DNA of 64,000 nt, from positions 124,001-188,000 of the forward strand of contig NZ_VTPU01000006.1 of NCBI RefSeq assembly GCF_008274785.1, read 5' to 3'. Below are positions 21,589 through 28,696 of the stretch, piece after piece. A program made the translations under genes and the position numbers. The stretch comes from Halomonas eurihalina. Its GTDB lineage: Bacteria; Pseudomonadota; Gammaproteobacteria; Pseudomonadales; Halomonadaceae. How positions within the stretch are numbered: position 1 is the first letter of the stretch; each line of letters opens with the position of its first letter. The notes beneath the pieces are model-generated. The model ran no database searches. It was not told the DNA's origin and saw only the letters and a list, made by a program, of their open reading frames with translations.

Positions 21589-22443
21589 ATGACCATGACC
21601 GAGCATCTGGAGCTGGTCTCGGCCAACCGCAGCTTCGGTGGCTGGCACAAGCGCTACCGCCATCGTTCGCGAGCGCTGGACTGCGAGATGGTGTTCGCCA
21701 TCTACCTGCCGCCGCAGGCCGAGACCGGGCGCGTGCCGCTGCTGTGGTGGCTATCGGGGCTGACCTGTACCGACGAGAACTTCATGCAGAAGGCCGGTGC
21801 CCAGCGCCTGGCCGCCGAACTGGGCATCGCCATCGTCTGCCCCGACACCAGCCCCCGGGGCCTGGATCTGCCGGGCGAGCATGACAGTTACGATTTCGGC
21901 TCCGGGGCGGGGTTCTACGTCAATGCCACCGAGGCGCCTTGGAAGGATCACTATCGGATGTACGATTACGTGGCCGAGGAGCTGCCGTCGGTGGTGCGCC
22001 AGCACTTTCCGGTCAATGGTCGCGAGTCGATCAGCGGGCACTCCATGGGAGGGCACGGGGCCTTGATCATGGCCCTGCGTCGTCCCGGCCACTATCGTTC
22101 GGTATCGGCGTTCGCCCCGGTGGTCAATCCGACCCAGAGCCCCTGGGGGCGCAAGGCCTTCAGCGCCTATCTGGGCGAGGATGTCAGCCGCTGGACCCAG
22201 TACGATGCCTGTGAGCTGGTGGCGCGCGGCGCCTCTCGCCAGCCGCTGTTCATCGACCAGGGCGAGGCCGATGACTTCCTGGACGAACAGCTTTGCCCCG
22301 CGCGGCTGGAGGCGGTATGCGCCGAACATGATCATCCGTTGACGCTGCGACGTCAGCCCGGTTATGACCACAGTTACTTCTTTATCGCCAGTTTCATCGA
22401 CGATCATCTGCGTTATCACGCCGAACGCCTGCATGCGCAGTAA
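21589..22443 (+). CDS. fghA: S-formylglutathione hydrolase
   Basis: Esterase-D-type alpha/beta hydrolase, 284 aa, cleaving S-formylglutathione to formate and glutathione, the step after FrmA. Signatures: LLWWLSGLTCTDENFMQKAG, the nucleophile elbow SGHSMGGHGAL, and the His region QPGYDHSYFFI. The ATG at 21589 follows CGAGGAGACTG; a second ATG two codons later is possible. A terminator follows its stop. Confidence 0.96.
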   Translation: MTMTEHLELVSANRSFGGWHKRYRHRSRALDCEMVFAIYLPPQAETGRVPLLWWLSGLTCTDENFMQKAGAQRLAAELGIAIVCPDTSPRGLDLPGEHDSYDFGSGAGFYVNATEAPWKDHYRMYDYVAEELPSVVRQHFPVNGRESISGHSMGGHGALIMALRRPGHYRSVSAFAPVVNPTQSPWGRKAFSAYLGEDVSRWTQYDACELVARGASRQPLFIDQGEADDFLDEQLCPARLEAVCAEHDHPLTLRRQPGYDHSYFFIASFIDDHLRYHAERLHAQ

Positions 22444-22470
22444 CCGTAATGGACATTGTCGTCTAGACTC

Positions 22471-22499
22471 GCGCCGGCCCTCTCATGGGCCGGCGCTTT
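22471..22499 (+). terminator. Terminator after fghA
   Basis: GCGCCGGCCC (22471-22480), loop TCTCAT, GGGCCGGCGC (22487-22496), then a short TTTC tail. Strong stem, weak U-tract. Confidence 0.75.
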
Positions 22500-22641
22500 C
22501 GTTGGCGATGTCGTGTCGTATTCCAAAGCGGCATGTGCATATCTGGTGGCGACATCATTGTCGCAGAATACTGAGAAAGGGGCGTCGATAGGCAAATTTG
22601 ACATGCTCGAAAACGACACAAAGATTACATTCTCGGTAGGG

Positions 22642-22658
22642 CTTGTCTGATCGCGACA
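22642..22658 (-). promoter_or_regulatory. Candidate GbdR-type operator upstream of the gbdR-like gene
   Basis: Read on the minus strand: TGTCGC-N7-CAAG, extended as TGTCGCGATCAGACAAGCCC. It lies about 77 bp upstream of the regulator gene. The same TGTCGC-N7-CAAG pattern occurs between gbcA and gbcB and upstream of glyA, and 15 of 20 positions match the gbc site. The assignment to GbdR is an inference. Confidence 0.45.
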
Positions 22659-22734
22659 GATGGCTCGGTCGACGGCGTCAGACGCCCTTCGACAATAACA
22701 AGATGGTCCATGACAACCGTGCTGGAGTTTCAAG

Positions 22735-23877
22735 ATGACAACCGCTGCCCAGGCCCCGCCAAAGGCCACTCCCCAGACCCTGGGGTTCCTGCTGCTGGAA
22801 AACTTCACCCTGATCTCGCTGGCCTCGGCCATCGAGCCACTGCGTATGGCCAACCAACTGGCCGGTCGAGAACTCTATCGCTGGTACACGCTGACGGCGG
22901 ATGGCAGTGCGGTACGCGCCAGTGATGGCCTGCAGGTCACACCTGATGCCTCTACCACGGTACCGCTGGCGCTGGATACGGTGATTGTCTGTGGTGGTGT
23001 AGCCCCGCATCGCAGCGTCCAGCGCGAACATGTCGCTTGGCTGCAGGCCCAGGCGCGTCGCTCTCGGCGACTGGGTTCGGTGTGCACGGGAAGTTGGGCG
23101 CTGGCCCGGGCGGGATTGCTGGATGGCTTCGAGACCAGCGTCCACTGGGAGTGCCTGGCCGCCATGCAGGAGGCCTTTCCCAAGGTAGCGTTGACCACCC
23201 GGTTGTTTTCCATCGATCGCGACCGGGCCACGTCGTCCGGTGGCACCGCGCCGCTGGACATGATGCTGACGCTGATTGGGCGGGACCATGGCCGCGAGCT
23301 GTCGGCGGGTATCTCCGAGATGTTCATCTACGACCGCGTGCGTGGCGAGCAGGACCAGCAACGCGTACCGCTCAAGCACGTGCTGGGCACCACCCAACCG
23401 CGTCTGCTGGAGATCGTCGCGCTGATGGAGGCCAACCTGGAGGAACCGATCAGCCTAGACGAGCTGGCCAATTACGTGAACGTCTCGCGTCGCCAGCTGG
23501 AGCGACTGTTCCAGAAGAACCTGCATTGCTCCCCGTCGCGCTACTACCTTAAACTGCGCCTGACTCGGGCTCGCCAACTGCTCAAGCAGACCCCGATGTC
23601 GATCATCGAGGTCGCATCGGCCTGCGGTTTCGTGTCCACGCCGCACTTTTCCAAGTGCTACCGCGAGTATTTCGGCATTCCGCCACGCGACGAGCGGTTG
23701 AGCAGCAGCGCCGTGGAGCTGGTGCCGCCGGTGCGGCTGGATCAGGACGCCGCCTCGATGCTGCAGTCGGCCTCCGCGTTCGAGGCCTTGCCCAATGAAC
23801 CGGTCTCCGCTGCCATGACGGCCCTGGACCAGGCGCGAGGCGAGCCGACGTATGCCAGCGTGAGGTTGAGGACATGA
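22735..23877 (+). CDS. gbdR: GbdR-like AraC regulator of glycine-betaine catabolism
   Basis: Transcription activator with an N-terminal DJ-1/PfpI-like (class I glutaminase-like) domain and two C-terminal AraC helix-turn-helix motifs, 380 aa. The N-terminal part (GFLLLENFTLISLASAIEPL, then RMANQLAGRELYRWYTL) matches the GbdR group closely; the AraC part has LDELANYVNVSRRQLERLF and SIIEVASACGFVSTPHFSKCYRE. In P. aeruginosa GbdR responds to glycine betaine and dimethylglycine and activates gbcA, gbcB, dgcAB and the sox operon. All those genes are within the next 27 kb, so the same role is inferred. Confidence 0.9.
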   Translation: MTTAAQAPPKATPQTLGFLLLENFTLISLASAIEPLRMANQLAGRELYRWYTLTADGSAVRASDGLQVTPDASTTVPLALDTVIVCGGVAPHRSVQREHVAWLQAQARRSRRLGSVCTGSWALARAGLLDGFETSVHWECLAAMQEAFPKVALTTRLFSIDRDRATSSGGTAPLDMMLTLIGRDHGRELSAGISEMFIYDRVRGEQDQQRVPLKHVLGTTQPRLLEIVALMEANLEEPISLDELANYVNVSRRQLERLFQKNLHCSPSRYYLKLRLTRARQLLKQTPMSIIEVASACGFVSTPHFSKCYREYFGIPPRDERLSSSAVELVPPVRLDQDAASMLQSASAFEALPNEPVSAAMTALDQARGEPTYASVRLRT

Positions 23878-23899
23878 GAGGAAGCCTAAGAGAGGTGTG

Positions 23900-24598
23900 A
23901 TGCGGGAGTGGCTGCGACGGGTGGCTCGAGTCCTGGGGCTCGCGCTGCTGGGGTGGGTAGGGCTGTCCGTCCTGCTGGTCCTGATGTTTCGGGTGGTGCC
24001 GGTCGCCGGTTCCATGGTCATGGTCGAGCGCAAGGTGGAAGCCTGGCTCGCCGGTGAATCCCTGGATATTCGCCAGCAGTGGCGCCCCTGGTCGCAGCTT
24101 GCCGATAACGCCAAGCTGGCGGTGATCGCTGCCGAGGATCAGCGCTTTCCGAGCCATCACGGCTTCGACTTCGTCGAGTTGCGGCGTGCCGTGATGGCGA
24201 GCCTGAAGGGTAGTGATCTGCGCGGCGCCAGCACCCTCAGCCAGCAGACCGCCAAGAACCTCTTTCTCTGGACCGGTCGCAACTGGGTGCGCAAGGGGCT
24301 CGAGGCCTGGTTCACCCTGCTCATCGAGCTGCTGTGGCCCAAGGAGCGCATTCTCGAGGTCTATCTCAATATCGCCGAATGGGATAACGGCGTCTTCGGC
24401 CTGGAAGCGGCGGCGCAGCACTACTTCGGAGTGTCCGCCACCTCACTGACGCCCGCCCAGGCCAGCCGTCTGGCGGCCATCCTGCCTAATCCTCGTGGCT
24501 GGAGCGCCTCCCGCCCCGGCCCCTACGTGCTCCAGCGCAGCAACTGGATCCGTGGCCAGATGCGCAATCTGGGCCATGCCTATCTGGAGCGTTTGTAA
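23900..24598 (+). CDS. mtgA: Monofunctional biosynthetic peptidoglycan transglycosylase
   Basis: GT51 glycosyltransferase polymerising lipid II without a transpeptidase domain. It has an N-terminal membrane anchor (VLGLALLGWVGLSVLLVLMF) and the GT51 motifs AAEDQRFPSHHGFDF (catalytic Glu), GASTLSQQTAKNLFLW, KERILEVYLNIAEWDNG and AAQHYFG. 232 aa, the usual length. The ATG at 23900 follows AGAGGTG. It sits 22 bp after the gbdR-like gene; no functional link to betaine use is apparent. Confidence 0.95.
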   Translation: MREWLRRVARVLGLALLGWVGLSVLLVLMFRVVPVAGSMVMVERKVEAWLAGESLDIRQQWRPWSQLADNAKLAVIAAEDQRFPSHHGFDFVELRRAVMASLKGSDLRGASTLSQQTAKNLFLWTGRNWVRKGLEAWFTLLIELLWPKERILEVYLNIAEWDNGVFGLEAAAQHYFGVSATSLTPAQASRLAAILPNPRGWSASRPGPYVLQRSNWIRGQMRNLGHAYLERL

Positions 24599-24613
24599 AG
24601 CGTTTCGTCTATC

Positions 24614-24628
24614 TGTCGCGATCGCGAC
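24614..24628. promoter_or_regulatory. Palindrome upstream of the dgc operon
   Basis: GTCGCGATCGCGAC (24615-24628) is a perfect 14-bp palindrome about 105 bp before the dipeptidase-like gene. With flanks it shares ATCTGTCGCGATC with the minus-strand site upstream of the gbdR-like gene, but it lacks the CAAG half of that motif. It may be a variant operator. Confidence 0.35.
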
Positions 24629-24731
24629 GCCCATGACGTTTTTGGGATTTTTCCGGTCGCTCCCAGGCGCCGAGCCAGGGGGGGCGAGGGCTATGCTGCC
24701 GGCATGATCATGTATCAACCGGAGCCCCGCC

Positions 24732-25709
24732 ATGACCCCCGTCGAGCTGCACCAGGATGCCATCGTCATCGATGGTCTGATCATCGCCAAGTGGAATCGT
24801 GAACTCTTTGAAGATATGCACAAGGGCGGACTGACGGCTGCCAACTGCACCGTTTCCGTCTGGGAGGGTTTCCAGGCCACCGTCGACAATATCGTCGCGA
24901 CCAACGCCCTGCTGGCCGAGTCCAGCGATCTGGTGCGCCCCGTGCACACCACGGCGGACATCACTCGGGCCAAGGAAGAAGGCAAGACCGGCATCATCTA
25001 CGGCTTTCAGAATGCCCACGCCTTCGAGGATCAGATCGGCTACGTCGAGATCTTCAAGCGCCTCGGGGTTGGCATCGTGCAGATGTGCTACAACACCCAG
25101 AACCTGGTGGGCACCGGTTGCTACGAGCGTGACGGCGGCCTGTCCGGGTTCGGACGCGAGATCGTCGCCGAGATGAATCGCGTGGGCATCATGTGCGATC
25201 TCTCCCATGTCGGCGAGAAGACCTCCACCGAAGTCATCGAGGCCTCCGAGAAGCCGGTCTGCTATTCCCACTGCCTGCCTTCCGGGCTCAAGGACCATCC
25301 GCGCAACAAGTCCGACCAGGAACTGAAGTTCATCGCTGACCATGGCGGTTTCGTCGGCGTGACCATGTTCACCCCCTTCCTGCGGGCGGGCGTCGACGCC
25401 ACCATCGACGACTATGTCGAGGCCATCGAGTACGTGATGAATATCGTCGGCGAGGATGCCATCGGCATTGGTACCGACTTCACCCAGGGCCAGGACCATA
25501 ACTTCTTCGAGTGGCTGACCCACGACAAGGGCTACGCCCGTCGCCTGACCCGCTTCGGCCAGATCATCAATCCCGAAGGCATTCGCACCATCGGCGAGTT
25601 CGGCAATCTCACCGAGGCGTTGTTGCGCCGTGGCTTCAGCGAGCACCAGGTGCGCAAGATCATGGGCGAGAACTGGGTGCGCGTGCTCAAGGACGTCTGG
25701 GGTGAGTGA
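24732..25709 (+). CDS. Peptidase M19 (membrane dipeptidase)-family protein of the dgc cluster
   Basis: 325-aa TIM-barrel protein of the M19 renal dipeptidase family. The second half is recognisable (VGIMCDLSHVGEKTSTEVI, then KPVCYSHC, with the two distal histidines, and IGIGTDF). The usual N-terminal metal motif DGHxD is replaced by DGLIIAKWN, and the bridging-glutamate segment (iEGg in the family) reads YGFQNAH, so the dizinc site appears incomplete. P. aeruginosa has a homologue (PA5396) in the same place before dgcA. A classic dipeptidase activity is doubtful; a role with betaine-derived metabolites is suggested only by context. It is the first gene of the dgc unit. Confidence 0.82.
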   Translation: MTPVELHQDAIVIDGLIIAKWNRELFEDMHKGGLTAANCTVSVWEGFQATVDNIVATNALLAESSDLVRPVHTTADITRAKEEGKTGIIYGFQNAHAFEDQIGYVEIFKRLGVGIVQMCYNTQNLVGTGCYERDGGLSGFGREIVAEMNRVGIMCDLSHVGEKTSTEVIEASEKPVCYSHCLPSGLKDHPRNKSDQELKFIADHGGFVGVTMFTPFLRAGVDATIDDYVEAIEYVMNIVGEDAIGIGTDFTQGQDHNFFEWLTHDKGYARRLTRFGQIINPEGIRTIGEFGNLTEALLRRGFSEHQVRKIMGENWVRVLKDVWGE

Positions 25710-25787
25710 GGCTTCGGCGACAAGCCGCAAGCGATCATGCTACCTGTAGCCCTACCACAATAATCAGCAAGTTTGAGGAACAACACC

Positions 25788-26336
25788 GTGACCAAGATGG
25801 CTCCCGAACTGCCCATTGAGGTGGATGCCGAGACCGGCGTCTGGACCACCGATGCGTTGCCGATGCTCTACGTGCCGCGCCATTTCTTCATCAACAACCA
25901 TGTGGCCGTCGAAGAAGCGCTCGGTGTCGAGACCTATGCCGACATTCTCTATCACGCCGGCTACAAGAGCGCCTGGCACTGGTGCGAGAAGGAAGCGGAG
26001 CTGCATGGTCTGAAGGATGAGGCGGTCTTCGAGCACTACATGAGGCGTCTTTCCCAGCGTGGCTGGGGCCGGTTCATCACCGAGCACATCGATCTCGAGG
26101 CCGGTACCTGCCGGGTACGTCTCGAGCATAGCGCCTTCGTCTACCAACTGGGCAAGGTCGGGCGCCGGGTCGAGTATATGTTCACCGGGTGGTTCGCCGG
26201 TGCCATGGACCAGATCCTCGCCGCACGGGGCAGTCAGCTGCGCACCATCGCGGAACAGACCCAGAGCGCCGCTGAAGAGGGCTGTGACGTTGGCTACTTC
26301 GTCACCGTGCCGCGTGAACCCCGGGATCAAGGCTGA
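25788..26336 (+). CDS. DUF5943/V4R-like protein of the dimethylglycine cluster
   Basis: 182 aa from the GTG at 25788, which has TGAGGAA 7-8 bp upstream; a TTG at 25773 is less likely. The protein (VTKMAPELPIEVDAETGVW, later YVPRHFFINNHVAVEEAL) matches the type encoded between the dipeptidase and dgcA genes in Pseudomonas (PA5397) and resembles 4-vinyl-reductase-fold small-molecule-binding domains. It contains one conserved-looking cysteine pair (WHWCEKEAEL and GTCRVRLEH). Function is unknown; tight spacing to dgcA (11 bp) implies involvement in dimethylglycine demethylation. Confidence 0.78.
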   Translation: MTKMAPELPIEVDAETGVWTTDALPMLYVPRHFFINNHVAVEEALGVETYADILYHAGYKSAWHWCEKEAELHGLKDEAVFEHYMRRLSQRGWGRFITEHIDLEAGTCRVRLEHSAFVYQLGKVGRRVEYMFTGWFAGAMDQILAARGSQLRTIAEQTQSAAEEGCDVGYFVTVPREPRDQG

Positions 26337-26347
26337 GGAGAGAGACC

Positions 26348-28420
26348 ATGGCGTTCGATGCGATGTTCCAGCCGATCCAGATCGGCAACCTGACCATTCG
26401 TAACCGGGTGGTGAGCACCGCCCATGCCGAGGTGCATGCCACCGATGGCGGCATGACCACGGAGCGTTACGTCAAATACTACGAGGAAAAGGCCAAGGGA
26501 GGCTGCGGCCTGTGCATCTGCGGCGGCTCCTCGATCGTCTCCATCGACAGTCCCCAGGCCTGGTGGAGCTCGGTGAACCTGTCCACCGACCGCATCATTC
26601 CGCACTTCCAGAATCTGGCGGACGCCGTGCACAAGCACGGCGGCAAGATCATGATTCAGATCACCCACATGGGGCGCCGTTCGCGCTGGGACGGTTTCGA
26701 CTGGCCGAACTTGGTGTCGCCTTCCGGCATCCGCGAGCCGGTCCACCGCTCCACCTGCAAGACCATTGAGGAAGAGGACATCTGGCGCATCGTCGGCGAC
26801 TTCGCCCAGGCCGCGCGTCGTGCCAAGGAAGGTGGACTGGATGGTGTCGAGCTTTCCGCTGTCCACCAGCACTTGATGGACCAATTCTGGAGTCCTCGCG
26901 TCAACAAGCGTACCGACCAATGGGGCGGCAGTTTCGAGAACCGCATGCGTTTCGGCATGGAGGTGCTCAAGGCCGTTCGCGAGGAAGTTGGCGACGATTT
27001 CGTGGTGGGCATGCGCATCTGTGGTGACGAGTTCCACCCGGACGGCCTGTCCCACGAGGACATGAAGCAGATCGCCGCCTATTACGATGCCACAGGCCAG
27101 GTCGACTTCTTCGGCGTGGTCGGCTCCGGCTGCGATACGCACGACACCCTGGCCAATGTGATTCCCAACATGTCCTATCCGCCGGAGCCCTTCCTGCACT
27201 TGGCGGCGGGTATCAAGGAAGTGGTCAAGGTACCGGTGATCCATGCCCAGAACATCAAGGATCCCAATCAGGCCAATCGGATCCTCGAGGGTGGGCACGT
27301 CGATCTGGTGGGCATGACCCGTGCGCATATCGCCGATCCGCATCTCATCACCAAGATCAAGATGGATCAGGTCGACCGGATCAAGCAGTGCGTGGGCGCC
27401 AACTACTGCATCGATCGCCAGTATCAGGGCCTGGACGTGCTGTGCATCCAGAATGCCGCCACCTCCCGTGAGTACTTGGGAATGCCGCACGAGATCGAGG
27501 TCACGGAAGGGCCCAAGCGTCGCGTGGTCGTGGTGGGCGGCGGTCCCGGTGGCATGGAAGCGGCCCGTGTCGCCGCCGAGCGTGGGCACGAGGTGACCCT
27601 GTTCGAAGCCGCCGAACAGCTCGGTGGCCAGATCACCATCGCCGCCAAGGCACCGCAGCGCGATCAGATCGCCGGTATCACCCGCTGGTATCAACTCGAG
27701 CTGGCGCGGCTGGGCGTCGATCAGCGCCTGGGGACGCGGGCCGATGAGGCCACCATCCTCGACCTGCGCCCGGACGTCGTGGTGCTGGCCACGGGGGGCC
27801 GCCCCTTCCTCGAGCAGCACGAGGAGTGGGGCTACGACGAAGATCCCGACAAGAGCCTGGTGGTGAGTACCTGGGATGTCCTCGAAGGCCGCGTCGAGCC
27901 GGGCAAGAACGTCTTGATCTACGACACCATCTGCGAGTTTTCCGGTGTCTCGGCGGCGGACTACCTGGCCGACAAGGGGGCCAAGGTCGAAATCGTCACC
28001 GACGATATCAAACCGGGTTCCGCGGTGGGTGGCACCACCTTCCCGACCTACTATCGCAGCCTCTATGAGAAGGAGGTGATCATGTCCTCCGACCTGGGGC
28101 TGCACAAGGTCTACCGCGAGGGCGAATCGTTGGTGGCGGTACTCGAGAACGAATATACCGGTGCCCAGGAAGAGCGAGTGGTCGATCAGGTCGTGGTGGA
28201 GAACGGCGTTCGTCCCGATGAGGCGCTCTACTATGCCCTCAAGCCCCAGTCACGCAATAAGGGGCAGGTGGACCTCGAGGCCCTCTATGCCATCCAGCCG
28301 CAGCCCTGCCTGTCGGAGGAGGGAGACGGCTTGCTGCTGTTCCGTCTGGGAGACTGCACCTCGCCGCGCAATACGCATGCGGCGATCTATGACGCACTGC
28401 GGCTTTGTAAAGACTTCTGA
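26348..28420 (+). CDS. dgcA: Dimethylglycine demethylase subunit DgcA (OYE-type flavoprotein)
   Basis: Catalyses dimethylglycine to sarcosine with DgcB. The 690-aa protein has an N-terminal old-yellow-enzyme FMN barrel (about 1-370; MFQPIQIGNLTIRNRVV, ITHMGRRSRW, RTDQWGGSFENR), a 4Fe-4S cysteine cluster (IKQCVGANYCIDR, then DVLCIQNAA), and a C-terminal FAD/NAD Rossmann module (VVVVGGGPGGMEAARVAAER). The layout is that of trimethylamine dehydrogenase and 2,4-dienoyl-CoA reductase relatives. It follows the DUF5943 gene by 11 bp; the dgcB reading frame begins 276 bp later. Confidence 0.93.
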   Translation: MAFDAMFQPIQIGNLTIRNRVVSTAHAEVHATDGGMTTERYVKYYEEKAKGGCGLCICGGSSIVSIDSPQAWWSSVNLSTDRIIPHFQNLADAVHKHGGKIMIQITHMGRRSRWDGFDWPNLVSPSGIREPVHRSTCKTIEEEDIWRIVGDFAQAARRAKEGGLDGVELSAVHQHLMDQFWSPRVNKRTDQWGGSFENRMRFGMEVLKAVREEVGDDFVVGMRICGDEFHPDGLSHEDMKQIAAYYDATGQVDFFGVVGSGCDTHDTLANVIPNMSYPPEPFLHLAAGIKEVVKVPVIHAQNIKDPNQANRILEGGHVDLVGMTRAHIADPHLITKIKMDQVDRIKQCVGANYCIDRQYQGLDVLCIQNAATSREYLGMPHEIEVTEGPKRRVVVVGGGPGGMEAARVAAERGHEVTLFEAAEQLGGQITIAAKAPQRDQIAGITRWYQLELARLGVDQRLGTRADEATILDLRPDVVVLATGGRPFLEQHEEWGYDEDPDKSLVVSTWDVLEGRVEPGKNVLIYDTICEFSGVSAADYLADKGAKVEIVTDDIKPGSAVGGTTFPTYYRSLYEKEVIMSSDLGLHKVYREGESLVAVLENEYTGAQEERVVDQVVVENGVRPDEALYYALKPQSRNKGQVDLEALYAIQPQPCLSEEGDGLLLFRLGDCTSPRNTHAAIYDALRLCKDF

Positions 28421-28426
28421 TTGGGC

Positions 28427-28454
28427 GAAAGCCTCAACAAGAAAGCCTCAACAA
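28427..28454. repeat. Two tandem 14-bp repeats after dgcA
   Basis: GAAAGCCTCAACAA occurs twice in direct tandem (28427-28440 and 28441-28454), starting 6 bp after the dgcA stop. The rest of the dgcA-dgcB gap (to 28696) has no convincing ORF, terminator or promoter. Confidence 0.85.
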
Positions 28455-28696
28455 AGAGGGGAGCCGGACAGGCCGCGTAGTGAGGGTCTTTTGCCAGGGG
28501 CGAGGCGGAAGGAGAGGAGCTTCCAGTGGAGGTTCTTCCCGCCGAGCGGGTTGGCCAGGATGGCTAGCCCGGCCCTGCAAGCGGCACAGGGCGCTTCGCA
28601 GTTGCCCAGGAATGGGTTCACAGCGCCCTCACAGAGGCCTGTCGCCGGAAATGCCCCGATACCAAAACCCACGGCTCCTGAGACGAGGTGAGCACC

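Noticed and set aside
26327..28105. 592-aa open frame antisense to dgcA
   Set aside because: Shadow of dgcA; sequence has no family features and no ribosome-binding site of note.
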